Below, one piece after another: positions 22,001-29,186 of a stretch of DNA of 64,000 nucleotides. The DNA is from Halorubrum rutilum (GTDB lineage Archaea; Halobacteriota; Halobacteria; Halobacteriales; Haloferacaceae), in the NCBI RefSeq assembly GCF_024494565.1, contig NZ_JANHDN010000001.1, forward strand, positions 186,001-250,000. The letters are read 5' to 3'. Position 1 is the stretch's first letter. The number at the start of each line of letters is the position of its first letter. The notes under the pieces were generated by a model. It did not search any database. It had not been told where the DNA came from and worked only from the letters and a program-made list of their open reading frames with translations. Position numbers and translations under genes: made by a program.

Positions 22001-23184
22001 ACGTTGTCCAGAGAGACATCAGTCCCATCACTGACGTGGCGAGCGTTGTTTTCGAAGGAGTTGCTCTCAACCGTCAGTGTGTTCGTGTCGTCGGCGTTAC
22101 TGAAGTCAACACCGATCATACCGTTATCGGCGCTGAAGTCAGTAATTGTGTTGGCGGTGAGCGAGATGTCGCCACCAGATCCATCGGTGAAGACGATCGC
22201 ACCGTCACCGCTGGAGTCGGCATCTGCTCCGTTGAACGTGTTGTTCTGGAGGGTGACGCTGGCACCTTCATCAATGTCCAGCATCGCACCACCGTCGGGG
22301 TCACCCGAGAAGACGTTATCTTGGAGCGTGAGGCCCTGAACTGGTTCTTCAACGGTCGATGCGGAACCGGTGTTGATGTCGAGAGTAAAGCCCTCAACAG
22401 TCAGACCGGAGTAATCACCGTCGGCGGTGAAGATCGACCCTCCGGCGGCCTGAATTGTTGTCTGGCTTGGCCCTTGAGTAGCCACGAGGGTCACATCGTC
22501 GACCGAAAGGCTATCTTCGATGTTATTTTCGCTGTACGTTCCCGGTCCAACTTCGACGGTGTCACCAGCTTCGGCGTTGGTTAGTGCAGCACTGATCGTG
22601 TCGTAGCCAGTGTTACCGATTTTCACCGACGTGGTGGTGAAATCAACTGCCTCGGTATCTTCAACCGCGAACTGATCCCACGAGCCGATGCGACCGTCTT
22701 CAAGGTCGAATAGCACATCGTATCGGAGACTCTCTCCCGAACTAACGCCATTCGTGTCAATATTAGTAATATCAACAGCGGCGGTGAATGAGGTTGTGCC
22801 CGTTGCTGCTTCTTCAACAACAACTCGCAGTTCAGGAGAACCATCAATTACTACAACGTTAGCGTACTGGACATTCTCTGATATACTACTACTATCGCCT
22901 GAAGTGTCTTGAACACTCGCCTGTGCATTGCTAAAGTCAGCACCAGCAATACCAGCTTCCTCCAAATCAACAATAAAGGAGTTCCTATCTTGGGTGCCTG
23001 TTGACAGCCCAGACACGTCGATAGTAACCGTCTGACTGGTACTATCAGAATCAACGGCAACGTTAGTAGCCGAACTCGTGCTGTCAACTGACTGCGCAGC
23101 TGCGGGCGCAGCAGCCACCGACAGCACCATCAGCACGGCCATGAAGATAGCCGCACCAGTACCAAGTTTCTGCGGTATATTCAT
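19045..23184 (-). CDS. Very large secreted beta-helix surface protein with dockerin-like end
   Basis: 1379 residues; signal peptide MNIPQKLGTGAAIFMAVLMV and onwards with cleavage near AAAQS. Residues ~35-190 form an N-terminal beta domain, ~195-960 several right-handed beta-helix tracts (DTISAALTNAEAGDTVEVGP, repeated 'ISDNTF', 'ENNDI', and ANWWGDDTAPS at the end), then a bacterial Ig-like/Big-1 domain (VTADTETLVADDSQTANVTL), a CARDB-like domain and the dockerin-like tail shared with the protein at 9519. Likely cell-surface adhesin or S-layer associate. It converges on the HRAMP cassette. Codon use is AT-richer than in the host genes. Confidence 0.8.
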   Translation of the reverse strand: MNIPQKLGTGAAIFMAVLMVLSVAAAPAAAQSVDSTSSATNVAVDSDSTSQTVTIDVSGLSTGTQDRNSFIVDLEEAGIAGADFSNAQASVQDTSGDSSSISENVQYANVVVIDGSPELRVVVEEAATGTTSFTAAVDITNIDTNGVSSGESLRYDVLFDLEDGRIGSWDQFAVEDTEAVDFTTTSVKIGNTGYDTISAALTNAEAGDTVEVGPGTYSENNIEDSLSVDDVTLVATQGPSQTTIQAAGGSIFTADGDYSGLTVEGFTLDINTGSASTVEEPVQGLTLQDNVFSGDPDGGAMLDIDEGASVTLQNNTFNGADADSSGDGAIVFTDGSGGDISLTANTITDFSADNGMIGVDFSNADDTNTLTVESNSFENNARHVSDGTDVSLDNVFSNNDFNKYAIVEDSSDNIQTAIFGQLDAARTEGTGDLLDSETVILTGEHTLTGTISTATGSAASDVTIRSASSAAAEDVVVTGAAGSDIFQIDTSNAGVSNINVQDLTLRTSGGASAAIDDNDGSNAIDGLTVENVQFELANDHTGIEANAGSEIQGVSISDNTFTPRSQGNNYVAINLADAGAGSGTRLSDDGSPTEAVISGNTISAADSGILVIPDDQDSDNLAVAIENNDIELLDNGGQGIDIQQDEAGTQGATPGDDKINADEIVIDGNTITSGDAGSNAEAVRIADNPAGSVNTIEVTNNDISNINDGAGSGTALDISASGVTVENNELASNALHFDDAGDNYDEQTVLDDNTVEPVVLILDEEGGTIQENAVYGTFKAGVESTSTSGQYVEVGSGVYEESGVTTQHADVTIASADGASNTVITTEAASPILNVDTDDVVVEGLTFNPTADNNNPDVEVGGAEDPVIQNNVFNGPGTGDRTAIALDTITDGGDGIPTVSDNTISGYALGVNHNDDGVNTNVVRNTITDNAVGIQASSGTDDLTIHFNDLVDNTVDVDLNGQDGQSLRANWWGDDTAPSVTEDDANEGDVTNAGTAGNVVTAPWLTESVDTLPTDQYVVVDDPRDRVAGTDSATALVAVLDDDLAGDADDTNTVLTADPSGPLSNLGTPNAGTGADAADPLVYNNIQSTETGEFTLTAQNTDGLVTSGSAVQTFVSSPAGVEVTADTETLVADDSQTANVTLQVVDENGNPLSSNNDAVSFAIDNSSDAGVNTIIREQNTDANGQAQLQFSADTAGVDVEVTGIYNDQGFSDSVTITTVEEAQANFSVDLVDGPTTITQNESFSATVNVTNTGDAAGTQDITYDLDDEAGLSQLSASQEISLDAGSSTEVTFEVAASDTNSLDTGNYTHVFASDDDELTVDAEVVAPTDSPLDGAAGEFDDDGDGTITASELGDAVNAFGQGNLTAAELGEVVNAFGQS
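19076..19125 (-). repeat. Right arm of the perfect 50-bp inverted repeat
   Basis: Exact reverse complement of 13035-13084. It encodes the dockerin-like segment of the second surface protein. Homologous recombination between the arms would invert the intervening 6 kb, including the HRAMP operon, and swap the last codons of the two surface proteins without breaking either frame. Confidence 0.9.
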
Positions 23185-23262
23185 GCTGTCACCTCGTCGT
23201 GTGGGCTCGTCGCCCCCACGCGCGTCGTTTGACCGCCTGTCATGCGATTCCTCCGTCGTTAT

Positions 23263-23278
23263 ACCCGGGCAACCGGGT
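23263..23278. repeat. Perfect 6-bp stem-loop in the surface-protein leader
   Basis: ACCCGG and CCGGGT enclose a four-base loop. It lies 79 bases upstream of the surface protein start and just after the RHH gene stop, so it may separate the two transcripts or lie in the surface protein mRNA leader. Confidence 0.35.
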
Positions 23279-23303
23279 CCGATTGTGTACCATAATAAGT
23301 TGG

Positions 23304-23483
23304 TTACGCATTGTCGTCCTCAAGCTCGACGTGTGCCCGCAGGATCTCCTCGAGCTTTTCGGAGACATTTTTACCTTCACTCACGGCCTCGGCGCGCACT
23401 TGCCGCCAGACCTGGCGGTCGACCTCGATCGTCGTCCGCGCCATCGGACCGTTGCTATCCTCGTTTGTCATTGCTTCGCTCAT
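23304..23483 (-). CDS. Ribbon-helix-helix regulator (CopG/Arc-like)
   Basis: 59 residues from ATG 23483; ATG at residue 14 (ARTTIEVDRQVWRQVRAEAV) is an alternative. The pattern of a short beta strand (TTIEVDRQVW) followed by two helices with the turn GKNVSEKLEEIL is the ribbon-helix-helix fold. It is encoded 120 bases upstream of the surface protein on the same strand, so it may repress itself and that gene, perhaps silencing surface expression. Confidence 0.75.
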   Translation of the reverse strand: MSEAMTNEDSNGPMARTTIEVDRQVWRQVRAEAVSEGKNVSEKLEEILRAHVELEDDNA

Positions 23484-23834
23484 ACCGCTGTCATCCGTGT
23501 CTCATTTTCTGGGTGGTTCAGTGTAGCCTGTCGGCACGCTACAACCCACACGTTGTGCGCACCTATGTTAATGCTAACGGTGACGCGAACGTGTGCCGCA
23601 AGTAACATATGAGGGCAATAGAGCGGCTGTACCTCGCAATTCGTCACCGTGACACCCTATTCATGTGAGTTGGTCACACAGTCCTTGTACCGGCAGTGTT
23701 GGGATCTGGCTCACAGCTGGCGGCGTGAGGATCGCGGTCCGGCCCGGTTCTGTGCTGGGTGTGGCTGGTGCCGGGGCGGACCGACAACCGGCACCCACAC
23801 CAAGCGTCCGCGACGGCGACACAAACCGATCCGT

Positions 23835-24386
23835 CTACAGGCTGCTTTGTTCGAAGATGCGCTTAGTATCGTCGTGTGGCGTGGTATCGTCAGCCTCGGC
23901 GAGTTGCTCGCGGCCGGCCGCGGTCAGCCGCCAATGGTTCGTCTTCTGACTATCGTCGCGCTCGACGACCCCCTTGTCGTGCATATCCATCAGCCGGACG
24001 CGAATCGTCGATTTCGCGTATGGGAGCGCATCGTACAGCATGCTCGTCGGTGTCCACTCGGCTTCGTAGATGGCAATCTCGTGGAGGATGGTGTTCGGGT
24101 TGAGGCTGGTCTGGCGTCCGGCAAAGTACTCCTCAAGATCCACCTCTTCGATCGGCGGGAGATCGGCCTCGTCAACCACGGCGCGACCAGCGTCAGTCAG
24201 CCACCACTTAAAATCGCGTTGCGGGGGTTCCTCGTGCTCGACGTAGGTGCCATCGAAGCGTCGCAAGCGCATGTAAGCGCCCTTATATGAGGTTGGGAGG
24301 TGTTCGGATATCTCACGTGTGCCCGCCGGGCCGATCCAATCGAGGACCCAACAGAACTCGGCTTCGGTGACGAGAGAATAAGACAT
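23835..24386 (-). CDS. Two-domain winged-helix regulator, copy A
   Basis: 183 residues. Two winged helices are visible: residues ~5-75 (SLVTEAEFCWVLDWIGPAGT, then YMRLRRFDGTYVEHEE) and ~105-170 (LHEIAIYEAEWTPTSMLYDA, KSTIRVRLMDMHDKGVVERD, ending in HWRLTAAGREQLAEAD). They are joined by a linker with ADLPPIEEVDLEEYFAGRQT. Such pairs can bind two operator half-sites as one chain. Leaderless or short leader from the promoter near 24406-24422. Copy B lies upstream in tandem. Target unknown. Confidence 0.7.
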   Translation of the reverse strand: MSYSLVTEAEFCWVLDWIGPAGTREISEHLPTSYKGAYMRLRRFDGTYVEHEEPPQRDFKWWLTDAGRAVVDEADLPPIEEVDLEEYFAGRQTSLNPNTILHEIAIYEAEWTPTSMLYDALPYAKSTIRVRLMDMHDKGVVERDDSQKTNHWRLTAAGREQLAEADDTTPHDDTKRIFEQSSL

Positions 24387-24694
24387 GCTGTATTATTTCG
24401 CCACCTGACTAATAACGGTATCGGCGCGAAAGACTGTGTATGGCCAGTGCACAGGCGTCTCGCCGGTGTGGCGTCGGTAGCCATCACAGCGGGCCACGGA
24501 GGCAGTCCACGACATCAGTCGGGGACGAATCCGACAGCAGACGGCGTGGGGGATCTGGGTCCGGCCCGATCCGGTTCTGTGCTCGGTGTGGCTGGCGCCG
24601 GGGCGGATCGACCACCGGCACCAACACCAATTGTCCGCGACGGCGACACGCCGGTGGCCCAACACAGTGTGACGAGCGACGCAAACCGATCCGT

Positions 24695-25246
24695 TCAAAC
24701 AGGAGGTTCTTCGAAGATGCGCTTGGTATCGTCGTGTGGCGTGGTGTCGTCAGCCTCGGCGAGTTGCTCGCGGCCGGCCTCGGTCAGCCGCCAGTGGTTT
24801 GTTTTCTGGCTGTCGTCGCGCTCGACGATCCCGTCGTCGTACATGTTCGTCAGGCGGCGCCGAATCGTCGATGTCCCGTACGGGAGCGCATCGTACAGCA
24901 CACTCGTCGGCGTCCACTCGTCCTGATAAATCGCGATCTCGTAGAGGATCGTGTTCGGGTTGAGGGTGGTCTGGCGCCCGGCAAAGTATTCCTCAAGATC
25001 TACCTCTTCGATCGGCGGGAGGTCGGCCTCGTCAACCACAGCGCGACCAGCATCAGTTAGCCACCATGTGAAATCGCCTTGTGGGGGTTCCTCGTGCTCG
25101 ACGTACGCGCCATCAAACCGTCGCAAGCGCGCATGGGTGCCACTATGTGAGATCGGGAGGTGCGCAGCGATTTCACTGGTGCCTGCCGGCCCAAGCCAGT
25201 CGAGGACCCAACAAAACTCCGCTTCGGTGACGAGAGAATATGCCAT
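24695..25246 (-). CDS. Two-domain winged-helix regulator, copy B
   Basis: 183 residues from ATG 25246; the frame is open to 25294 but homology with copy A begins here. Same two winged helices and the same linker. Differences cluster in the first recognition helix (SEIAAHLPISHSGTHARLRR against REISEHLPTSYKGAYMRLRR) and in parts of the second, suggesting the copies bind different sites. Its own promoter repeats the GACTAATAACGGTATCG element. Confidence 0.7.
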   Translation of the reverse strand: MAYSLVTEAEFCWVLDWLGPAGTSEIAAHLPISHSGTHARLRRFDGAYVEHEEPPQGDFTWWLTDAGRAVVDEADLPPIEEVDLEEYFAGRQTTLNPNTILYEIAIYQDEWTPTSVLYDALPYGTSTIRRRLTNMYDDGIVERDDSQKTNHWRLTEAGREQLAEADDTTPHDDTKRIFEEPPV

Positions 25247-25698
25247 TGTGCATGATATCGCCGATTGACTAATAACGGTATCGCCGGGAGACACCCCGTT
25301 TCCCGGTGCGCAGGCGTGTCTCCGCTGCGAACGGCGCTGTTCGGCCGTACTTGATCAGTCGTGTTGTATCTACGCGTACGCATGACGCGCCCGCGAGCGA
25401 GCCCGTGTGAGAGTATGAGGTAAGCGGGTGGCGTTGCTTTCGTCTCGTCGACGTGCGGCCTCTGATTCTCGCCTGGGGCGTGGCTACCGTTCTTGCCACT
25501 CGTCGACGTCGCGCGCCTCGGTGCCGACGCTCGCAGAGGCGCCACACGAGCAGTAGAGCCGACCTGTAGCGCCTCGACCGAGATCGACAGCCGCTCTCGT
25601 GGAGTCGTCGTTGGCGGCAGCACCCTCCGCAGCACGGGCCACTGGCCGGGAACGTACAGAAGAGCTATACCTCGGAGAAAGACGATGATACACGAGCA
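25247..25698. other. Gene-free stretch with a decayed zinc-ribbon fragment
   Basis: After the copy B promoter, a perfect 8-bp inverted repeat (GGAGACAC/GTGTCTCC, about 25288-25317) is visible. Positions 25484-25558 hold the minus-strand remnant of a zinc-ribbon gene. A TATA-like GAGCTATACC near 25665-25674 fits the leaderless start of the lipoprotein at 25699. Nothing else is recognisable. Confidence 0.5.
25484..25558 (-). pseudogene. C-terminal fragment of a zinc-ribbon gene (copy of 26956-27114)
   Basis: The minus strand reads LYCSCGASASVGTEARDVDE then WQER and a stop, matching the end of the 52-residue protein at 26956-27114 (HCSCGVSFSVDIEARDIDEW then QERD). The N-terminal half with the first Cys pair is missing. 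Confidence 0.65.
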
Positions 25699-26262
25699 AT
25701 GACAGATGGGACAAATCGCCGATCTTTCCTCGCCGTAACTGGGACGAGTACCGCTGCGGCCCTCGCCGGCTGCTCTGGAGGGTCGCCGTCCCAAACCGAT
25801 GACGGCAACGAGACGACAGCGAATGACGACGAGTCCGAGGCAGAAGCGCCAGACCCGACGGAAGCGACGCAAGCGACACTGACAATCCAGGTCCAACCGG
25901 ACCAAGAGGCACTGACAACCGCTCAAGAGGACCTTCAGGAGCAAATCGAGGAAGGGGAACTCACCCGACAAGAGGCGCAAGAAGAGCTTCAGAGTACACA
26001 AGCGGAATTGACGGCGGAAGCGGTACGCGCCTACGAGGAAACCGCGGCGGACGCCGACGGCGTCTCAGTCGAGGACGCGGGACCGGAGTACGGTCTTCTC
26101 CGTGTCAACGCGCCTGCTGCGACGTTCGTCAGGGGGCTTCAAGACGGCGATGTGAGCGCGGTCCTGCCCAGTGAGTACTACGTTCAGTATATCCGGCAAC
26201 AGCGGATCCAAGAACAGATCGCCACCCAGCAGGAAGACAACGGGAACACGACCGACGAGTAA
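25699..26262 (+). CDS. Tat-exported lipoprotein with coiled coil
   Basis: 187 residues. The N-terminus (NRRSFLAVTGTSTAAALAGC) has a twin-arginine motif and a lipobox LAGC, so the protein should be Tat-exported and lipid-anchored. An acidic linker is followed by a Gln/Glu-rich coiled coil (~residues 70-115, REE-like AQEDLQEQIEEGELTRQEAQ) and a small folded end with NAPAATFVRGLQDGDVSAVL. No enzyme signature. A surface lipoprotein carried by a provirus could exclude other viruses, but that is a guess. Confidence 0.75.
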   Translation: MTDGTNRRSFLAVTGTSTAAALAGCSGGSPSQTDDGNETTANDDESEAEAPDPTEATQATLTIQVQPDQEALTTAQEDLQEQIEEGELTRQEAQEELQSTQAELTAEAVRAYEETAADADGVSVEDAGPEYGLLRVNAPAATFVRGLQDGDVSAVLPSEYYVQYIRQQRIQEQIATQQEDNGNTTDE

Positions 26263-26664
26263 CGTTGCCGGGCGGTCGCAGGATCACTATTGAGGGCGCT
26301 CGTGTAGCCCGCTTTGCGAGAGCCGGCCTACCCGGCAGTTCGGTCAGTCGTCGACGGCGCCGATCTCCTCCAGCGTGGTCGTGTCCGCGAGGTCGCGTCG
26401 TGGTTCGCGAGTGATCGGCGGTTTGAGCCGGGTGAGCGGACGAGAGAGCTGATATCGGGGTTTTTAGCAAAACTTTTCAACGCGCTAGTAGTAGTAGTAG
26501 TCGGGGCCACTGAGAAAAACTGCTATCGAAGCCCCATGACCTGGCCCATGCCTCGCCGCTGTGACGGCGAGTAAGCCTGCTCCTGCGAGGGGGCGAAATC
26601 AGGCATATCCATCCTTTGAATCCAACATGAATAGTGCCACCAGCGGTCAGCTGGTGGCTACATT
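26263..26664. other. Gene-free stretch with decayed duplicate sequences
   Basis: Positions 26338-26400 resemble, with an internal deletion, the gene at 27433-27624 (shared GTCGACGGCGCCGATCTCC-type end and GTCCGCGAGGTCGC). A TAG triplet run lies at 26486-26500. On the minus strand an ATG at 26607 begins MPDFAPSQE, faintly like the start of the small membrane protein at 26808 (MSDISLLPG). The 26636-26658 hairpin closes the stretch. Confidence 0.45.
26636..26658. terminator. Perfect 9-bp hairpin
   Basis: GCCACCAGC (26636-26644) and GCTGGTGGC (26650-26658) enclose a 5-base loop, just after the stop of the small membrane protein read on the minus strand. It is a possible transcription end point or mRNA-stabilising hairpin. 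Confidence 0.5.
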
Positions 26665-26808
26665 TCAGTTCACGTACGACCACGCAGCGAGTCCAGCGAG
26701 GGCGAGCCCTGCGCCGACCACCACGATGCCGCCGTGAACGAGCCATGCTCCTGCGAGAACCGCAAATCCTGGAGCTGTGACCCCAGGTAGAAGCGAAATA
26801 TCAGACAT
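26665..26808 (-). CDS. 47-residue membrane protein
   Basis: From ATG 26808 the product is almost entirely hydrophobic with two short membrane helices (VTAPGFAVLAGAWLVHG and IVVVGAGLALAGLAAWSYV) and no charged loops. The longer upstream frame lacks haloarchaeal character. Small membrane proteins like this are common lysogenic cargo (exclusion, holin-like), but nothing here shows its role. Confidence 0.55.
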   Translation of the reverse strand: MSDISLLPGVTAPGFAVLAGAWLVHGGIVVVGAGLALAGLAAWSYVN

Positions 26809-26955
26809 ATCCTTACCTCCTGCGTGGTATTTCATCCACGCAGATCGCCGCTCGTCGGCGACTTGCGGGCGCTTTGACACGACCGCTATCTACCGGGTGG
26901 GCGCGACCGTACTAAAGAATTCACCACCCGCTCATTTTGTCGCGTGTTCTCGTTG

Positions 26956-27114
26956 TTAATCCCGCTCCTGCCACTCGTCGATGTCGCGCGCCTCGATGTC
27001 GACGGAGAACGAAACGCCACACGAGCAGTGGACGCCGATCGTGCCGGCGTGGTCAGTCATCGGCCCCTTCGTCGTCCCGCAGCCCGGGCAGTCGACGCTG
27101 AACGTGTCGGCCAT
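26956..27114 (-). CDS. 52-residue zinc-ribbon protein
   Basis: From ATG 27114: VDCPGCGTTKGPMTDHAGTI followed by HCSCGVSFSVDIEARDIDEW. Two Cys pairs give one zinc ribbon. This kind of small 'CPGCG ... CSCG' protein recurs in haloarchaeal viruses beside repressor and early genes. A truncated copy lies at 25484-25558. Confidence 0.65.
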   Translation of the reverse strand: MADTFSVDCPGCGTTKGPMTDHAGTIGVHCSCGVSFSVDIEARDIDEWQERD

Positions 27115-27284
27115 ATCTCGAACTCAGTCACGAGCACCAAAGAGCGTGTAGGGTCGTTCCCTGTTGTCACGAAGCAAAGTGTTTTGACACGTGGTGTGGT
27201 ACCGCCGTTTGCTGGCACCCACTGTACGAGATAGGGTGAGACACATCACGCACACGCGGCCAGCCATGAGGGGCCCCGGGTGCC

Positions 27285-27304
27285 AGCCCCCTGCTGAAGG
27301 GGCT
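27285..27304. terminator. Perfect 6-bp hairpin after the repressor operon
   Basis: AGCCCC (27285-27290) and GGGGCT (27299-27304) lie about 20 bases beyond the last small frame of the minus-strand repressor operon (27325). Possible terminator of that transcript. Confidence 0.4.
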
Positions 27305-27324
27305 CTCCGGTGTGATGAGACTCG

Positions 27325-27408
27325 TTACGCATCCAGGAGTGCGTCCCGCGCCTGTTTCAGCTCCGCGACGTCGTACGCTTCGTTGCCGCCCTGGTCGCTG
27401 TGGCCCAT
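27325..27408 (-). CDS. Possible 27-residue protein at the end of the repressor operon
   Basis: ATG 27408 to TAA 27325 reads MGHSDQGGNEAYDVAELKQA then RDALLDA, 24 bases after the upstream stop. The helix-forming, acidic composition is typical of real haloarchaeal protein rather than shadow sequence. Too short for a family call. Confidence 0.4.
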   Translation of the reverse strand: MGHSDQGGNEAYDVAELKQARDALLDA

Positions 27409-27432
27409 CTCACGAGTTCGCCGGCTGTCCGA

Positions 27433-27624
27433 TCAGTCGTTGACGGCGTCGATCTCCTCCAGTGTCGGTGCGTTTTCGTGGAGCTCAAGGACGCGCTCTT
27501 TCGCGTCGGCCGCCTTCGACGCACACTCGTTCGGGTTGCCTGTCGCGGCGGCTGTGGTCGCGTCCGCGAGGTCGCTGTAGAGCTCCTGGAGTTCGCGCTC
27601 GTCGATGACGATCGGCTCAGGCAT
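27433..27624 (-). CDS. 63-residue acidic helical protein coupled to the repressor
   Basis: ATG 27624 lies eight bases inside the repressor's 3' end. The product (IVIDERELQELYSDLADATT ... AADAKERVLELHENAPTLEE) is nearly all helix and acidic. No family recognised. It could modulate the repressor. A decayed copy lies near 26338-26400. Confidence 0.55.
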   Translation of the reverse strand: MPEPIVIDERELQELYSDLADATTAAATGNPNECASKAADAKERVLELHENAPTLEEIDAVND

Positions 27625-28036
27625 CGCGCTCCACCTCATCAAGCAGGCGTATCTCGCCGACCTCGTCGCCGGCAGCACGGACGTGGCGCCGGACTGTATC
27701 CGGGTCGTCGTTATCGAGCGCCTCGTTGGCTGCCTCGATGTGTGTCTCCAGTGCGACTACGTACTCGACCGGCGCATCCTCCGGGACGCTCCCTTGATCG
27801 ACGTCGTCGCGCGGGTCGTCGACGAGCTCGTAGAGCGCGGTTGTGTCATGGAGCGACTGGACCACGTCACCAGCTTCTAGCACATCCAAACGGTTCCCGA
27901 CCGTGTTGCGGTGGAGCCCGGTCTGGTCGATAAGATACTTTTTCGTTCGGGCACCCTCCTGGAGTTCATCGAGTATCGCCCGATCTGCGTCGGTGAGATC
28001 ACCGGCTTCTATCACACGCTGCTGTTCCACAGCCAT
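27617..28036 (-). CDS. PhiH1-type winged-helix repressor
   Basis: 139 residues from ATG 28036. Residues 13-75 (LTDADRAILDELQEGARTKK, then GLHRNTVGNRLDVLEAGDVV and the wing ALYELVDDPRD) match the phiH1 repressor-like winged helix of haloarchaeal viruses. A helical C-terminal extension (APVEYVVALETHIEAANEAL) could dimerise. The gene is divergent from the early operon, with a large symmetric operator between them (28065-28122), the arrangement of a lysogeny switch. Confidence 0.78.
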   Translation of the reverse strand: MAVEQQRVIEAGDLTDADRAILDELQEGARTKKYLIDQTGLHRNTVGNRLDVLEAGDVVQSLHDTTALYELVDDPRDDVDQGSVPEDAPVEYVVALETHIEAANEALDNDDPDTVRRHVRAAGDEVGEIRLLDEVERDA

Positions 28037-28064
28037 GAGTATGTGTCTATCGCACAGTCACTTA

Positions 28065-28122
28065 GCACTTATGCATACTGCATACATAAACTAACTATGC
28101 AGTATGCACAATCTATAAGTGC
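28065..28122. promoter_or_regulatory. Symmetric operator/divergent promoter of the lysogeny switch
   Basis: A perfect 13-bp inverted repeat, TGCATACTGCATA (28072-28084) and TATGCAGTATGCA (28096-28108) with 11 bases between, is enclosed by a second perfect pair, GCACTTA (28065-28071) and TAAGTGC (28116-28122). The outer arms overlap TATA-like boxes in both directions (CATAAGT on the minus strand; CTATAAGT at 28113-28120 on the plus strand). A dimeric repressor bound here would block both promoters. Confidence 0.75.
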
Positions 28123-28147
28123 AAGTAGCACATACTGGGTAGTAGGA

Positions 28148-28213
28148 AGCACCGGATGGCCGCGGCTGGCAACGAGTCAGGGTGGCCGGGTGTAGGAGCA
28201 CCCGACCGGTGCT
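28148..28213 (+). ncRNA. Three-way-junction leader of the early operon (family member 2)
   Basis: Outer stem AGCACCGG/CCGGTGCT (28148-28155 with 28206-28213), first hairpin closed by GGCC/GGCC (28158-28161 with 28184-28187, long loop), second hairpin GGGTG/CACCC with loop TAGGAG (28188-28203), linker GA. It begins about 30 bases after the TATA-like box and ends 16 bases before the first early gene. The 18 bases at 28138-28155 match the HRAMP leader (minus strand 17988-17971) at 14 positions. Confidence 0.55.
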
Positions 28214-28229
28214 CTCCACAAACGAGAGC

Positions 28230-28601
28230 ATGTCCGCATTCGAAACCCAACCGCAAAACGGTACTGATAGCACCGAGACGATCACCGACCTGCGCGCCCT
28301 TGACGTGGGCGACCAGGTGCTCTTTGCCGGCCGGCAGCGCCAGCTCGACGTCGTCGCCGTCGGCACGCGCACGGTCGTCGACGAGCGCATCAACGCGGAG
28401 ATCGAGACGCCGGTCGTCCGCGTCCAGGGCGACTGGGACGGCGCCGTCGACCGCGTGCTCGCGCACAAGCTTGACCGCTACGACGGCGGTATCCAGCTGG
28501 AGGAGCTCGACGACATCGTCGCCTGCGAGGGCGCCGACCTGGAGCGTGGCGAGGATGTGACCGTCCGGCGCGTTGCCTGCGGCGCGGAGGTGAGTGCCTG
28601 A
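28230..28601 (+). CDS. First early-operon protein, unknown function
   Basis: 123 residues from ATG 28230. Beta-rich (LDVGDQVLFAGRQRQLDVVA ... VVRVQGDWDGAVDRVL) with a KOW/OB-like look, no recognised family. It is the first gene after the operator and the three-way-junction leader, so expression should follow induction. The stop overlaps the next start (TGATG). Confidence 0.65.
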   Translation: MSAFETQPQNGTDSTETITDLRALDVGDQVLFAGRQRQLDVVAVGTRTVVDERINAEIETPVVRVQGDWDGAVDRVLAHKLDRYDGGIQLEELDDIVACEGADLERGEDVTVRRVACGAEVSA

Positions 28602-28801
28602 TGTCCGAAGGCACGTGCGGCGTCTGTGGTGACACCTACGTGTTCGGTCACGATGGCGATGATCCGTTCACCACGATCACGGTCTCGTTCCACGATGATG
28701 AGCGGGCTAACTTCTCGCACTCCGTCTGTCAGGAGTGCGGTGACGAGCTCCTCAGCGACGTCTACGACGAGGTTCTCCCGGAGGTGTCGGCCGATGCCTG
28801 A
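28601..28801 (+). CDS. Small zinc-ribbon early protein
   Basis: 66 residues with CGVCGDTYVFGH and SVCQECGDELL forming one zinc ribbon, separated by a strand segment (TTITVSFHDDERANFSH). Overlaps both neighbours. Typical of haloarchaeal viral early regions; target unknown. Confidence 0.65.
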   Translation: MSEGTCGVCGDTYVFGHDGDDPFTTITVSFHDDERANFSHSVCQECGDELLSDVYDEVLPEVSADA

Positions 28802-29186
28802 GGGCGCGGTCGACGCCGACTTCGACGACGCCGAGCTCCCGTACGAGCAGCGCGTCGCGAATGCCCTGGAGGACGTCCAGACCGAGCCTGTCGAGGGCGG
28901 CGTCGCGATCGACGTCATCACTCGGCAGGCCGTGTTTGTCAGGCAGCGCTCATACGACGATCTTGAAGCGCACTACGAGGCCGAAGGGTACGACCTCGCG
29001 ACGTACAAGATGCATCCATACCTGCCCGGGATCGACGTCGACAACGCCGTCTACGAGTGCGTGTACGTCGACGGCAACCCACAGAACGCGCACAAGCCGG
29101 GGAAGACCTACGACTTCCCCAGCGCGCGGCTGATGCATCTACCCGTCGAGCAGGCGTGGGGCGACATGGAGGTCGACGATGTCTAA
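28794..29186 (+). CDS. Early protein of unknown function (130 residues)
   Basis: ATG 28794 overlaps the previous stop by eight bases. A helical start (LPYEQRVANALEDVQTEPVE) is followed by a strand-rich core (AVFVRQRSYDDLEAHYEAEG, YECVYVDGNPQNAHKPGKTY) and ends in QAWGDMEVDDV. No family recognised; the middle could be a small RNA- or protein-binding domain. Confidence 0.6.
   Translation: MPEGAVDADFDDAELPYEQRVANALEDVQTEPVEGGVAIDVITRQAVFVRQRSYDDLEAHYEAEGYDLATYKMHPYLPGIDVDNAVYECVYVDGNPQNAHKPGKTYDFPSARLMHLPVEQAWGDMEVDDV

Larger units (their letters stand above)
23738..25285 (-). repeat. Tandem duplication of a winged-helix gene unit
   Basis: Two units of about 0.7-0.85 kb (23738-24425 and 24560-25285) align along the gene, the promoter (both contain GACTAATAACGGTATCG) and the region after the gene (GTTCTGTGCT, then GTGTGGCTGG and GCCGGGGCGGA). 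Protein identity is high with many changes spread along the length, so the copies have had time to diverge. Confidence 0.8.
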
